Notes under the pieces: model-generated
Database searches by the model: none
The model's input: the letters and a program-made list of their open reading frames with translations, nothing else
Told to the model about the DNA's origin: nothing
Shown: one piece after another, positions 1 through 8,447 of the stretch
How positions within the stretch are numbered: position 1 is the stretch's first letter
How the letters are laid out: each line of letters starts with the position of its first letter
Made by a program: the position numbers and the translations under genes
Origin: Promicromonospora sp049532985
GTDB lineage: Bacteria; Actinomycetota; Actinomycetes; Actinomycetales; Cellulomonadaceae
Direction of reading: 5' to 3'
DNA: 64,000 nt
Assembly (NCBI RefSeq): GCF_049532985.1
Contig: NZ_CP186693.1
Span: 868,001-932,000, forward strand

Positions 1-561
1 GAACCAGGGGCACGGGAGCGGCTCGTCGTGGCGGCGGTCGACCTGTTCACCGAGCAGGGGTACGACGCGACGACGGTGGCGCAGATCGTCCAGCGGGCGG
101 GCGTCACCAAGAGCACCTTCTTCCGGTACTTCCCGGACAAGCGCGATCTGCTGGTGGCGGGACAGGAGACGCTGAGCACCCTGCTGACCGAGGGCATCGC
201 GGGAGCGCCGGACGGCGCGGGCCCCCTCGCGGCGGTGGCGGCCGGCCTGGAGCGTGCGTCGAGCGCGTTCGGCCCGATGAACCGGGAGATCGCCCCGCGC
301 CTGAAGGCCGCGGTCGCCGCGAGCACCGAGCTGCAGGAGCGGGACGCGCTCAAGAGCGTCGGCCTCGCCGCCGCCATGACCGGCGCCCTGCGGGAGCGGG
401 GCGTCCCGGAGACGACGGCGCAGCTCGCCGCCGAGCTGGGCGTCCTCGCCTTCAAGCGCGCCTTCGCGCGGTGGTCGGAGGCCGAGCGCGAGGAGGACTT
501 CGCCCCGTACGCGCTGGCTGCCCTCGACGAGATCCGGGCGGCCGGCGCGGCGCTGGACTGA
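1..561 (+). CDS. TetR family transcriptional regulator (5' end outside window)
   Basis: DNA-binding repressor of the TetR/AcrR family. The reading frame is open from base 1, so the true start lies before the window. Visible residues give the second half of the helix-turn-helix: LFTEQGYDATTVAQI followed by AGVTKSTFFRYFPDK, the standard TetR recognition helix and its trailing tyrosine/phenylalanine. The remaining ~130 residues are the alpha-helical ligand-binding domain, which is not specific enough to name an effector. The stop is 93 bp before the iron-transport ATPase start. TetR genes often regulate a neighbour, but the neighbour here carries its own iron box, so a link is not supported. Family assignment is firm; target unknown. 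Confidence 0.9.
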   Translation, partial: EPGARERLVVAAVDLFTEQGYDATTVAQIVQRAGVTKSTFFRYFPDKRDLLVAGQETLSTLLTEGIAGAPDGAGPLAAVAAGLERASSAFGPMNREIAPRLKAAVAASTELQERDALKSVGLAAAMTGALRERGVPETTAQLAAELGVLAFKRAFARWSEAEREEDFAPYALAALDEIRAAGAALD

Positions 562-635
562 GGTTCTCGCTCTCCCCGGCAGGTGGGTGAAAAGCCCGTC
601 TCGACCCGTGGAGTCCGTCCTGGAGTGGAGGTAAG

Positions 636-654
636 TGAGGTTAGGCTTACCTGC
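636..654 (+). promoter_or_regulatory. IdeR/DtxR-type iron box
   Basis: The 19 bases TGAGGTTAGGCTTACCTGC match the actinobacterial IdeR/DmdR/DtxR consensus (TTAGGTTAGGCTAACCTAA) at 15 positions. A TAGGCT -10-like hexamer (642-647) sits inside it, 7 nt before the GTG at 655, so an iron-loaded repressor would cover the -10 and the likely transcription start. It argues for iron-repressed expression of the downstream importer and for starting the ATPase at 655 instead of the upstream GTG at 583. Confidence 0.8.
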
Positions 655-1473
655 GTGACCCCAACTGCTCTGCGTGGCGATGACCTCGTGCTGGGCTACC
701 AGCGCGCCACCGTGGTGCACGGCGTGGCCGTTCACCTGACGCCGGGCGTCGTCACCGCGCTCGTCGGCCCGAACGGCTCCGGCAAGTCGACGGTGCTGCG
801 CTCGCTCGCCCGGCTGCACCCCGTGCAGCAGGGCAGTGTCAGCCTCGGCAGCACACCCGAGGACGCGGTCGACGTCGCACCGTTGTCCGCACGCGACTTC
901 GCGCGCCGCGTCACGCTGCTGGCCCAGTCCCGCCCGCACCCGGCCGGCCTCGACGTGCACGACGTCGTGGCCTTCGGCCGGCACCCGCACCGCCGCCGGT
1001 TCGCCGCGCTGACCGATGCCGACCGTGCCGCCATCGACCGCGCCATGACCATCACCGGCGTGACCGGCATGGCCCGCCGGGGCGTCGACCAGCTCTCCGG
1101 CGGCGAGCTGCAGCGCGTCTGGCTGGCCACCTGCCTCGCGCAGGAGACCGGCGTCGTGCTGCTGGACGAGCCCACCAACCACCTCGACCTGCGCTACCAG
1201 GTCGAGACCCTCGACCTGGTGCGCGACCTCGCCGAGGAGCACGGCACCGCCGTCGGCATCGTGCTGCACGACCTGGACCACGCCGCCTCCGTCGCCGACT
1301 CGGTGGTCCTGCTGCACCAGGGCCGCGTGCTCGCGTCCGGGCCGCCCGCGCAGGTGCTGACCGGCGAGCACCTCTCGCACGCGTACGGCCTGCCCATCGA
1401 CGTCACCACCGACCCGGGGACCGGTCGCGTCCGGGTGCACCCGCGCGGCCGTCACCACGGCCGGACCCGCTGA
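655..1473 (+). CDS. Iron-siderophore ABC transporter ATP-binding protein (FecE/FepC type)
   Basis: Cytoplasmic ATPase that powers ferric-siderophore (or haem) import; 272 aa, normal for the family. Walker A GPNGSGKST, the signature LSGGELQRVWLA, Walker B VVLLDEPTNHLD and a switch histidine in VLHDLDHA are all present. An in-frame GTG at 583 would add 24 residues, but those codons run through the iron box at 636-654, and TAGGCT lies 7 nt before the GTG at 655, so a leaderless start at 655 is preferred. Followed by the lipoprotein and double permease genes in the same direction, a complete importer. Substrate (which siderophore) cannot be read from sequence. Confidence 0.9.
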   Translation: MTPTALRGDDLVLGYQRATVVHGVAVHLTPGVVTALVGPNGSGKSTVLRSLARLHPVQQGSVSLGSTPEDAVDVAPLSARDFARRVTLLAQSRPHPAGLDVHDVVAFGRHPHRRRFAALTDADRAAIDRAMTITGVTGMARRGVDQLSGGELQRVWLATCLAQETGVVLLDEPTNHLDLRYQVETLDLVRDLAEEHGTAVGIVLHDLDHAASVADSVVLLHQGRVLASGPPAQVLTGEHLSHAYGLPIDVTTDPGTGRVRVHPRGRHHGRTR

Positions 1474-1636
1474 CCGTCCACCCGACCTCCAGCCCCCCGG
1501 GCGCCGACGGCGCCCGCGACCCCCTGCCGTACCGCGGGACGCACGGTCCCGCCCCGACACCGCCCGCCGCACCGCGCAGCGTGTCGGCACCGACCGGTGT
1601 GCGCCCGCGGCGCACGCCACGAGAACGAGGAGACCC

Positions 1637-2662
1637 ATGTCCCTGCGTACGAAGGCCGCCCTGACGGGCGCCCTCCTGCTCCTGCCGCTGACGCTCGCGG
1701 CCTGCGGGACGACCGACCCCGGCGCCGCCGCGTCGTCGGCCCCCGCCGAGGCCGCCTCGGGCGACTGCGCCGACGTGACCACGTCGACGGACCCCGTGAC
1801 GCTGACCGACTCGTTCGACCGCACGGTCGAGCTGGACAAGCCCGCCGAGCGGGTCGCCGTGCTGGAGTGGCAGCAGACGGAGGACCTGCTGAGCCTCTGC
1901 GTCACCCCCGTGGCCGTGGCCGACGTCGCCGGCTACGGCACCTGGGTGACCGCCGAGGAGCTGCCCGAGGGCGTCACCGACGTCGGCACGCGCGGTGAGC
2001 CCAACCTCGACGCCCTCTACGCCACCGAGCCGGACCTGGTGATCGTCGAGGCGTACACGCCCGACGACGAGATCATCGCCAAGCTGGAGGCCTACGACGT
2101 CCCGGTGCTGGCCACCAAGGGCGCAGACGCCGCCGACCCGATCGCGAACATGCTCGGCACGTTCGACCTCATCGCGCAGGCCACCGGCCGCACCGAGCGG
2201 GCCGAGGCCGTCACCGAGGAGTTCGAGCAGCACCTGGCACAGGGCAAGGAGGCGATCGCAGCGGCCGCCCCCGAGGTGACCGACTTCGTGTACTTCGACG
2301 GCTGGGTCGACGGCGGCAACGTCGCCATCCGTCCCTTCGGGCAGGGTTCGCTGATCGGTGAGATCGGCGAGGAGCTCGGCCTGACCAACGCCTGGACCGG
2401 CGAGGTGGACCCCGCCTACGGCCTGGGGCAGTCCGACATCGAGGGCATGACCGAGGTCGGCGACGCGAACCTGCTGTACACCGGCACCAGCGACCCCGAC
2501 GGCGACTGGACCGGCGAGCTCACCGAGAACGACGTCTGGGCGGGTCTGCCGGCCGTCACCGAGGACCGCGCGCAGGCGTTCCCGGAGGGCATCTGGACGT
2601 TCGGCGGCCCGCGCTCCGCGGAGCAGGTCGTCGACGCCTACGTCGACACGTTCACCGAGTAG
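1637..2662 (+). CDS. Iron-siderophore ABC transporter substrate-binding lipoprotein (FecB/FepB type)
   Basis: Extracellular, membrane-anchored receptor that binds ferric-siderophore and delivers it to the permease. The 341-aa product begins with a short basic n-region and hydrophobic stretch ending in lipobox LAAC, lipidated cysteine at residue 23. The body has the class III (PeriBP_2, FecB/TroA-like) pattern: a DSFDRTVELDKPAERVAVL strand near residues 55-73 and EPNLDALYATEPDLVI near residue 120. The start ATG has GAGGAG a few bases upstream. It lies 163 bp after the ATPase and 6 bp before the permease. No second iron box was seen in the gap, so co-transcription from the box at 636 is likely. 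Confidence 0.9.
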   Translation: MSLRTKAALTGALLLLPLTLAACGTTDPGAAASSAPAEAASGDCADVTTSTDPVTLTDSFDRTVELDKPAERVAVLEWQQTEDLLSLCVTPVAVADVAGYGTWVTAEELPEGVTDVGTRGEPNLDALYATEPDLVIVEAYTPDDEIIAKLEAYDVPVLATKGADAADPIANMLGTFDLIAQATGRTERAEAVTEEFEQHLAQGKEAIAAAAPEVTDFVYFDGWVDGGNVAIRPFGQGSLIGEIGEELGLTNAWTGEVDPAYGLGQSDIEGMTEVGDANLLYTGTSDPDGDWTGELTENDVWAGLPAVTEDRAQAFPEGIWTFGGPRSAEQVVDAYVDTFTE

Positions 2663-2668
2663 TCCGCC

Positions 2669-4795
2669 GTGACCGCCACGCAGTCGCCCTCCCCGGCCCG
2701 GACCCTGCCCGAGGCCCCGGCGTCGCGCCCCGCCGCCTGGGCGACGGGCGGCGCCACCCTGGTGGTGCTCGCGCTGGCCGTGCTCGCCGTCGGTGCCTGG
2801 CACCTGACGCAGGGCACGTCCGGCGTGGGCACGGCGGACCTGTTCCGTCTGCTCACGGGCTCGTCCGCGGGCGACGACGCGGCGGTCCGCGACATCCTCG
2901 TCGGTTCACGCCTGCCGCGCCTCGCGGCGGGCGTGTCCGTCGGGTTCGCCCTCGGCGTGGCCGGGGCGCTCTTCCAGTCGATCGCACGCAACTCCCTGGC
3001 CTCGCCGGACACGCTGGCGGTGACCGCCGGCTCCTACGTCGCGGTGGTCGCCGTGGCCGCCTTCGGCATCGCCGTGCCGCTGTGGGCCTCCGGTGCCGTC
3101 GCGTTCGCGGGCGGCATCGCGGCCGCGGCGCTCGTGCTGGGACTGGCCGGCGGCGCGGGATCGTCGTCCACGCGCCTGGTGCTGGCGGGGTCCGCCGTCG
3201 CGCTCGCGCTGCAGGCCGCGGCGTCCGCCCTGCTCATCCTGTTCGAGAACGAGACGACGGGCCTGTTCGCCTGGGGCAGCGGCTCCCTGACCCAGCTCAA
3301 CCTCACCGCGTTCTGGCGGGCGCTGCCCGTGGTGGTGCTCGCCACCGCCGGCGGGCTGCTCATCTCCCGGCGGCTGGACGTGCTCGGCCTCGGCGACGAC
3401 ACGGCCGGCGCGCTCGGTGTGCCCGTGCGCTCGACCCGCGCCGTCGGCGTGCTGCTGGCTGTGCTCCTCACCGCCGCGGCCGTGACCCTGGCCGGACCGC
3501 TCGGGTTCGTGGGGCTGGCCGCGCCCGTCGTCGCCCGGCTGCTGGCCCGGGTGGTCCCCGCGCTGCACCGGCACGCGATCCTGCTGCCGGCCGCGGGCCT
3601 GCTCGGCGCGTTCGTCGTGCTGCTCGCCGACGCCGTCGTGCGCGCCCTGCTCGGCGCCGAGGACGCCCTGTCGGTGCCCACCGGCGTGGCCACCACGCTC
3701 GCGGGCGCGCTGGTCATGGTGCTGCTGGCGCGGCGGCTGCGCGACGCCGGGCCGTCCCGCCGCCCGCCCGCGGCGACGGCCGGACCACGCAGCACACGCC
3801 GGTTCGCCGTGGTGCTCGCGGTGTGCGTCGCCCTGGCGGCCGGCGTGGCGCTGCTCGGGCTGCTCGCCGGGTCCACGTGGCTCCGCACCGGCGACATCGC
3901 GCTGTGGCTCCAGGACCAGGGACCGGCCGTGGTGCGGTTCGCGCTCGACGAGCGCGCGCCGCGCGTGCTGGCCGCCCTCGCCGCGGGTGCCGCCCTCGCC
4001 CTGGCCGGCACGATGGTGCAGGCCACCGCCCGCAACCCGCTGGCCGAACCCGGGATCCTCGGCATCACCGGGGGAGCGGGCCTGGGGGCGGTGGTCGTGG
4101 TCACGGCCGTGGCCGGCACCGCGTGGGGCAACGGCGTGGCCGCGAGCACCGGCGGCATGCTCACGGCGGCCGTGCTCGGCGGCCTGCTCGCCTTCGCCCT
4201 CGTGTACCTGCTGGCCTGGCGCGGCGGCCTGCACGCCGACCGGCTCGTGCTCATCGGCATCGGCCTGGGCTACCTCACCACGGCGCTGACGACGTTCCTG
4301 CTGCTGCGCGCCGACCCGTGGAACACCCCGCGCATCTACACCTGGCTGTCGGGCACCACCTACGGGCGCACGCTGGAGCAGGTGCTGCCCGTCGTGGTGG
4401 TGCTGGCCCTCGCCCTGCCGCTCGCCGTGGTCGTGCGGCGCGAGCTCGACCTGCTCGCCCTCGACGACGACACGCCACGCCTGGTCGGCGTCCGGCTGGA
4501 GCGGTCCCGGCTGCTCGTGCTCGCGCTGGCGGCCGGGCTGGCCGCCACGAGCGTGACGGCCGTCGGCGTCGTGGGGTTCGTCGGGCTCGTCGCGCCCCAT
4601 GCGGCGCGGGCCCTGGTCGGCGCGCGGCACACCCGCGTGCTGCCCGTGGCGATGCTCCTCGGGGCGGTGCTGCTCGGCCTGGCCGACACGCTCGGCCGCA
4701 CCGTCATCGCCCCGGCACAGCTCCCCGCCGGGCTCGTGGTGGCGCTGCTCGGGGCGCCGTACTTCGTGTGGCTGCTGGCGCGGTCACGGGCGTGA
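2669..4795 (+). CDS. Fused double-length FecCD-family iron permease (FhuB-like)
   Basis: Inner-membrane channel of the iron importer. At 708 aa it is about twice the usual FecCD length and contains two tandem permease halves (about residues 15-350 and 375-708). Each half carries the family hallmarks: RLPRLAAGVSVGFALGVAGALFQ and a later GFVGLAAPVVARLL in the first; RAPRVLAALAAGAALALAG and GFVGLVAPHAARALVG in the second. The fusion replaces separate fecC and fecD genes, as in E. coli FhuB, so one polypeptide is expected to bind an ATPase dimer. Start is GTG at 2669, 6 bp after the lipoprotein stop. Confident on family and fusion; substrate unknown. Confidence 0.9.
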   Translation: MTATQSPSPARTLPEAPASRPAAWATGGATLVVLALAVLAVGAWHLTQGTSGVGTADLFRLLTGSSAGDDAAVRDILVGSRLPRLAAGVSVGFALGVAGALFQSIARNSLASPDTLAVTAGSYVAVVAVAAFGIAVPLWASGAVAFAGGIAAAALVLGLAGGAGSSSTRLVLAGSAVALALQAAASALLILFENETTGLFAWGSGSLTQLNLTAFWRALPVVVLATAGGLLISRRLDVLGLGDDTAGALGVPVRSTRAVGVLLAVLLTAAAVTLAGPLGFVGLAAPVVARLLARVVPALHRHAILLPAAGLLGAFVVLLADAVVRALLGAEDALSVPTGVATTLAGALVMVLLARRLRDAGPSRRPPAATAGPRSTRRFAVVLAVCVALAAGVALLGLLAGSTWLRTGDIALWLQDQGPAVVRFALDERAPRVLAALAAGAALALAGTMVQATARNPLAEPGILGITGGAGLGAVVVVTAVAGTAWGNGVAASTGGMLTAAVLGGLLAFALVYLLAWRGGLHADRLVLIGIGLGYLTTALTTFLLLRADPWNTPRIYTWLSGTTYGRTLEQVLPVVVVLALALPLAVVVRRELDLLALDDDTPRLVGVRLERSRLLVLALAAGLAATSVTAVGVVGFVGLVAPHAARALVGARHTRVLPVAMLLGAVLLGLADTLGRTVIAPAQLPAGLVVALLGAPYFVWLLARSRA

Positions 4796-4828
4796 ACCCG
4801 CGGGCGTCGCCGGCGCGGGACGGTGACG

Positions 4829-5230
4829 TCAGCGCACCACCGCCGCGATCGCGCTGACCTCGATGAGCGCGCCCGGGACCCCGAGCCCGGCGACGCGGGC
4901 CCCGAGCACCAACGGCGGCTCCTCGGCGGCCAGCAGCGGTGCGATCGCGCCGTAGGCGGCCGCGAGATCGACGCCGTCGACGAAGAGCACCGTCCACTGC
5001 ACCACGTCGGCGTAGGTGGCACCGGCCGCCGCGAGCGCGACGCCCGCGTTCTCCAGGGCGCGGACCGACTGCGCCGCGACGTCGCCGGCACCGACGAGCG
5101 CGCCGTCGGCGTCGACGGCGTTCTGGCCGCCCACGTAGATCGTGGTCGCACCGGGCGGGACGACGGCGACGTGGCTGAAGGCGGGGCTGGCGACGAGCCC
5201 CTCGGGGCGGAGACGCTGGATCGAGGTCAT
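4829..5230 (-). CDS. RidA family (YjgF/YER057c/UK114) protein
   Basis: Small (133 aa) RidA-superfamily protein. Classical RidA enzymes hydrolyse reactive enamine/imine intermediates of PLP enzymes; many subfamilies have other or unknown roles. The pattern is clear: IYVGGQNAVDADGALVGAGDVAAQ, then ALENAGVALAAAGATYADVVQWTVLF and C-terminal VPGALIEVSAIAAV. The arginine typical of true RidA enzymes near the C-terminus is not evident, so catalytic imine deaminase activity is doubtful. The ATG at 5230 is chosen over one at 5260 because homology begins there (MTSIQRLRPEGL). Lies tail-to-tail with the iron permease gene; no functional link apparent. Confidence 0.82.
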   Translation of the reverse strand: MTSIQRLRPEGLVASPAFSHVAVVPPGATTIYVGGQNAVDADGALVGAGDVAAQSVRALENAGVALAAAGATYADVVQWTVLFVDGVDLAAAYGAIAPLLAAEEPPLVLGARVAGLGVPGALIEVSAIAAVVR

Positions 5231-5282
5231 GTGCCCGATGCTCGCACGAGCCACTGACACTGCCGGCGCGACCGGCTCGCGG

Positions 5283-7016
5283 TCAGCCGAACAGCCGCCG
5301 GAACACGTTCGTGTCCGCGAGGTCCACCAGCTCGTCGCCGCGCCCCGACAGGATGGTGCGGATCGCGTACAGCGTGAACCCCTTGACCTGCTGCGCCGTG
5401 ATCGCCGGCGGGATCGACAGCTCCTGGCGCGCCGTGACGACGTCGACCAGGGCCGGGCCGTCGTGCTCGAACGCCGTACGCAGGGCGCCCTCCAGGTCGT
5501 CCGGCTGCTCGACGCGCTGGCCGTGGATGCCCACCGCGCGTGCGACGTCGGCGAAGCTCGGGTTGTCGAGATCGGTGCCGAAGTTCACGAAGCCCGCGGC
5601 CTTCATCTCCACCTCGACGAAGTTCAGCGACGAGTTGTTGAACACCACGATCTTCACCGGCAGGCGGTTCTGCCGCAGCGTCAGCAGCTCACCGAGCAGC
5701 ATCGCGAGCCCGCCGTCGCCGGCCAGGGCGATCACCTGCCGGTCCGGGAAGGCCGACTGTGCGCCCACGGCCTGCGGCAGGGCGTTGGCCATCGTCCCGT
5801 GGTTGAAGGACCCGACGAGCCGGCGTCGGCCGTTCATCGTCAGGTAGCGGGCCGCCCAGACGACCGGGGAGCCGACGTCGGGCAGGAACACCGCGTCGTC
5901 GTCGGCGAGCTCGCTGACCAGCCGTGCCACGTACTGCGGGTGGATGGGCTCGCGGTTGCGGTCGTTGTCCGCGAGGTCGTCGAGGTCCTTGCGGGCCCTG
6001 GCGTAGTGCTTCAGGCAGGAGTCGAGGTGCTTGTGGTCCCGGTGGTCGTCCAGCAGGGGGAGCAGGGCGTCGAGGGTGTCACCGACGTCACCCACCAGGG
6101 CCAGGTCCACGGGAGTGCGCCGGCCGAGCTGCTCGCCGCGCAGGTCGACCTGCACGATCTTCGCCTTCGACGGGTAGAACTGCTGGTACGGGAAGTCGGT
6201 ACCGAGCATCAGCAGCGCGTCGCAGCTCTCCATGGCGCGGTAGCCGGAGGAGAAGCCGAGCAGGCCCGTCATGCCCACGTCGTACGGGTTGTCGTACTCC
6301 AGGAACTCCTTGCCGCGCAGCGCGTGCACGATCGGTGCCTTGAGACGGCCGGCGAGCTGGAGCACCCGGTCGTGGGCGCCCTGCGTGCCCGCGCCGCCCA
6401 GGATCGTGACCCGCTTGGCGGCGTTCAGGATCTCGGCCGCCTGCCGCAGCCCGTCGTCGTCGGGCCGCACCACGCTGCGCGACGCCCGGAGGGGCGCCGA
6501 CCTCCTGCGGTCCGCGCCCTCGGCCAGGAAGATCTCGCCCGGCACGACGACGACGGCCACACCGCGCCGCTCGACCGCCGTCCGCATCGCGATCTCCAGC
6601 ACCCGCGGGAGCTGCTCGGGCGTGCTCACCAGCTCCGTGTAGACGCTGCACTCGCGGAACAGCTCCTGGGGGTGCGTCTCCTGGAAGTAGGTGCTGCCCA
6701 CCTCCACCGCCGGGATGTGCGCCGCGATGGCGAGCACCGGCACCCGGCTGCGCTGGGCGTCGTAGAGCCCGTTGATGAGGTGCAGGTTGCCCGGCCCGCA
6801 GCTGCCCGCGCACACCGTGAGCTCGCCGGTCAGCGCCGCCTCCGCGCCCGCCGCGAACGCCGCCGCCTCCTCGTGCCGCACGTGCTGCCACGTGAGCCGC
6901 TCGCTGCGGCGGACGGCGTCCGTGAACCCGTTCAGCGAGTCGCCCGGCAGGCCGTAGACCCGTTCGACGCCGGCGTCCTCGATGATCTCGACCATGGTCT
7001 CGGCGACGTTCGGCAT
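5283..7016 (-). CDS. Thiamine-pyrophosphate-dependent pyruvate oxidase/dehydrogenase (PoxB-like)
   Basis: Peripheral membrane flavoenzyme of the acetohydroxyacid synthase/pyruvate oxidase group; PoxB converts pyruvate to acetate and CO2 and passes electrons to quinone. The 577-aa length is that of PoxB. Order of domains: N-terminal TPP PYR domain (VYGLPGDSLNG; catalytic glutamate in HVRHEEAAAFAAGAEA), central FAD/Rossmann-like domain, and TPP-PP domain with GDGGLAMLLGELLTL...FNNSSLNF, the GDG-NN cofactor motif. Translation is placed at the second of two overlapping ATGs (7016) because MPNVAETMVEII begins the family homology and GGGAG lies just upstream. It is followed by RidA in the same direction after a 52-bp gap. 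Acetolactate-type activity cannot be excluded without the substrate loop compared. Confidence 0.85.
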   Translation of the reverse strand: MPNVAETMVEIIEDAGVERVYGLPGDSLNGFTDAVRRSERLTWQHVRHEEAAAFAAGAEAALTGELTVCAGSCGPGNLHLINGLYDAQRSRVPVLAIAAHIPAVEVGSTYFQETHPQELFRECSVYTELVSTPEQLPRVLEIAMRTAVERRGVAVVVVPGEIFLAEGADRRRSAPLRASRSVVRPDDDGLRQAAEILNAAKRVTILGGAGTQGAHDRVLQLAGRLKAPIVHALRGKEFLEYDNPYDVGMTGLLGFSSGYRAMESCDALLMLGTDFPYQQFYPSKAKIVQVDLRGEQLGRRTPVDLALVGDVGDTLDALLPLLDDHRDHKHLDSCLKHYARARKDLDDLADNDRNREPIHPQYVARLVSELADDDAVFLPDVGSPVVWAARYLTMNGRRRLVGSFNHGTMANALPQAVGAQSAFPDRQVIALAGDGGLAMLLGELLTLRQNRLPVKIVVFNNSSLNFVEVEMKAAGFVNFGTDLDNPSFADVARAVGIHGQRVEQPDDLEGALRTAFEHDGPALVDVVTARQELSIPPAITAQQVKGFTLYAIRTILSGRGDELVDLADTNVFRRLFG

Positions 7017-7140
7017 GCATGCTCCCGTCTCGGCTGCGGCCCTGCCGGCGACCCGGCCAAGGCCGGGCCGGCAGGTCCACCCGAACCTAAGCCCGCCCCG
7101 GGGAGGTCGCAACGCCGCCGGCCGCCGGCCGCCGGGTCTC

Positions 7141-7266
7141 CTGGCTGCTGGCTCCTGGCTGCTGGCTGCTGGCTGCTGGCTGCTGGCCTCCTGGGTTCCT
7201 GGGTTCCTGGGTTCCTGGCCCGCCTGGCCTGCCTGGCCTGCCTGGCCTGCCTGGCCTGCCTGGCCT
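7141..7266. repeat. Three adjacent minisatellites with 7-, 8- and 9-bp units
   Basis: Within the 426-bp gap between the divergent pyruvate oxidase gene (start 7016) and the gene at 7443 lie three head-to-tail arrays: a 7-mer CTGGCTG repeated about seven times (7141-7189, one variant), an 8-mer CTGGGTTC three times (7191-7214), and a 9-mer GCCTGGCCT five times (7222-7266). All share a CTGG core. The arrays are open in several frames but show no gene features. Such arrays change copy number by slippage. Apart from these, the palindrome at 7323 and a possible TACCGT -10 (about 7430), nothing else was seen in the gap. Confidence 0.85.
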
Positions 7267-7322
7267 GCCGGCCTGCAAGGCCCCGCTGACCTCGGTCAGA
7301 TGCACCGGTCCAGGAGCGCATG

Positions 7323-7380
7323 TCGGTCGCTTGCCTCGAGATCGGTCCATCAGCGGACCGATCTCGAGGCAAGCGACCGA
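7323..7380. repeat. 58-nt palindrome, copy 1 (26-bp perfect stem)
   Basis: Two 26-base arms (7323-7348 and 7355-7380) are exactly complementary around a 6-base loop ATCAGC. The core contains TTGCCTCGAGATCGGTCC and its complement. A second copy with a longer, 32-bp stem lies at 14317-14386. The copies differ inside the stem at one base pair (7330 C with 7373 G here; 14330 G with 14373 C there), a compensatory swap that keeps pairing, and by one loop base. It lies between the divergent genes ending their leaders at 7016 and 7443, where neither gene needs a terminator. Confidence 0.9.
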
Positions 7381-7442
7381 ACACGCCGGGGCAGTCGGTG
7401 CATGTGACCGATGTCAGGGCCCCGCCCGGCCTACCGTGGGGT

Positions 7443-8447
7443 ATGACCTCCTCGCGGACACCCGGCGCCGTCCTGGCCTGGCTGCTCGACAGCGACCCCG
7501 CCCTGCGCTGGCAGGTCGAGCGGGACCTGGCGGGCGAGCCCGACGCCGTCTGGCAGGCCACACGGGCCCGCGTCGCCACCGAAGGATTCGGCGCACGCCT
7601 GCTCGCGCTCCAGGACGACGCCGGCACCTGGGCCGGCGGAGCGTTCTTCCCGGCCGGCTTCGACTTCCACGGCCCCGAGGCCCAGCCCGGCGCCGGGCAG
7701 CCGTGGACGGCGACCACGTGGTCGCTCACCAGCCTGCGCGAGTGGGGCGTGCCCGCCCGGGTGCTGGGGGACACCGCAGCGCGCATCGCGGCGAACGCCC
7801 GCTGGGAGTACGACGACCTGCCCTACTGGGACGGCGAGGTGGACGCCTGCATCAACGGCTTCACCCTGGCCAACGGCGTGTGGCTCGGGGCGGACGTCGG
7901 CGGGATCGCCGACTGGTTCGTCACCCACCAGGCGGCCGAGGGCGGCTGGAACTGCGAGTGGGTCGAGGGGTCGACCCGCGCCTCCGTCCGCTCCACGCTC
8001 AACGGGCTCAAGGGCCTGCTGGCGCACGAGGCGGCCACTGGTGGCACCGACGCCACCCGCGAGGCCCAGGCCCGCGCCGAGGAGTACCTGCTGGCGCGGC
8101 ACCTGATCCGGCGGCTGTCGACCGGCGAGCCGTTCGGCGACTGGGTGTTCCGGCTCGCCTACCCGTTCCGCTCGTTCTACGACGTGCTCAGCGCCACCGA
8201 CTACTTCCGTGCTGCTTCGGTGCTGCGCGGCACACCGCCCGACCCGCGGCTGGCGGACGCCGTCGAGCACGTCCGCGCGCAGCGCCGGCCGGACGGCACC
8301 TGGCTCCAGGCCCGCCGCCACCCGGGGCGGGTGTGGTTCGAAGTCGACGTGGACGCCGGGGAGCCGTCGAGGTGGCTGACGTTCCACGCGGCCCGGGTGC
8401 TGGCCTGGTGGGACACGGCTCAGGTCGGGTCGGGGCGCGAACCCTGA
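7443..8447 (+). CDS. Squalene cyclase/prenyltransferase-fold (alpha6-alpha6 barrel) protein
   Basis: A 334-aa cytoplasmic protein of the terpenoid cyclase/prenyltransferase fold found widely in actinobacteria as a stand-alone gene of unknown role. Helical repeat features include TATTWSLTSLREWGVP, INGFTLANGVWLGAD and GGWNCEWVEGSTRASVRSTLNGLKGL, with C-terminal RRPDGTWLQ resembling QW-like repeats. The acidic DxDD motif of true squalene-hopene cyclases was not found, so cyclisation of squalene is unlikely. The ATG at 7443 was chosen since upstream in-frame sequence runs through the palindrome; a TACCGT hexamer 7 nt ahead would suit a leaderless start. Its last 28 bp overlap, tail to tail, the gene on the other strand. 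Confidence 0.75.
   Translation: MTSSRTPGAVLAWLLDSDPALRWQVERDLAGEPDAVWQATRARVATEGFGARLLALQDDAGTWAGGAFFPAGFDFHGPEAQPGAGQPWTATTWSLTSLREWGVPARVLGDTAARIAANARWEYDDLPYWDGEVDACINGFTLANGVWLGADVGGIADWFVTHQAAEGGWNCEWVEGSTRASVRSTLNGLKGLLAHEAATGGTDATREAQARAEEYLLARHLIRRLSTGEPFGDWVFRLAYPFRSFYDVLSATDYFRAASVLRGTPPDPRLADAVEHVRAQRRPDGTWLQARRHPGRVWFEVDVDAGEPSRWLTFHAARVLAWWDTAQVGSGREP

Noticed and set aside
583..654. GTG 583 as start of the FecE-type ATPase
   Set aside because: Would place the iron box and its -10 within the coding region; residues 1-24 have no family match.
2906..4630. Long open frames on the strand opposite the iron permease and other genes (also 11365-14220, 14509-18273, 36730-39540, 53845-57483, 58749-62129)
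   Set aside because: Arg/Gly/Pro/His-rich translations without domain signals, fully overlapping well-supported genes; a by-product of GC-rich codon use.
7141..7266. CRISPR-like or coding repeat
   Set aside because: Units are 7-9 bp with no spacers and no cas genes nearby; these are minisatellites.
7320..7442. N-terminal extension of the cyclase-fold gene from 7320
   Set aside because: The extra codons run through the 58-nt palindrome and show no homology; ATG 7443 has a -10 element at leaderless distance.
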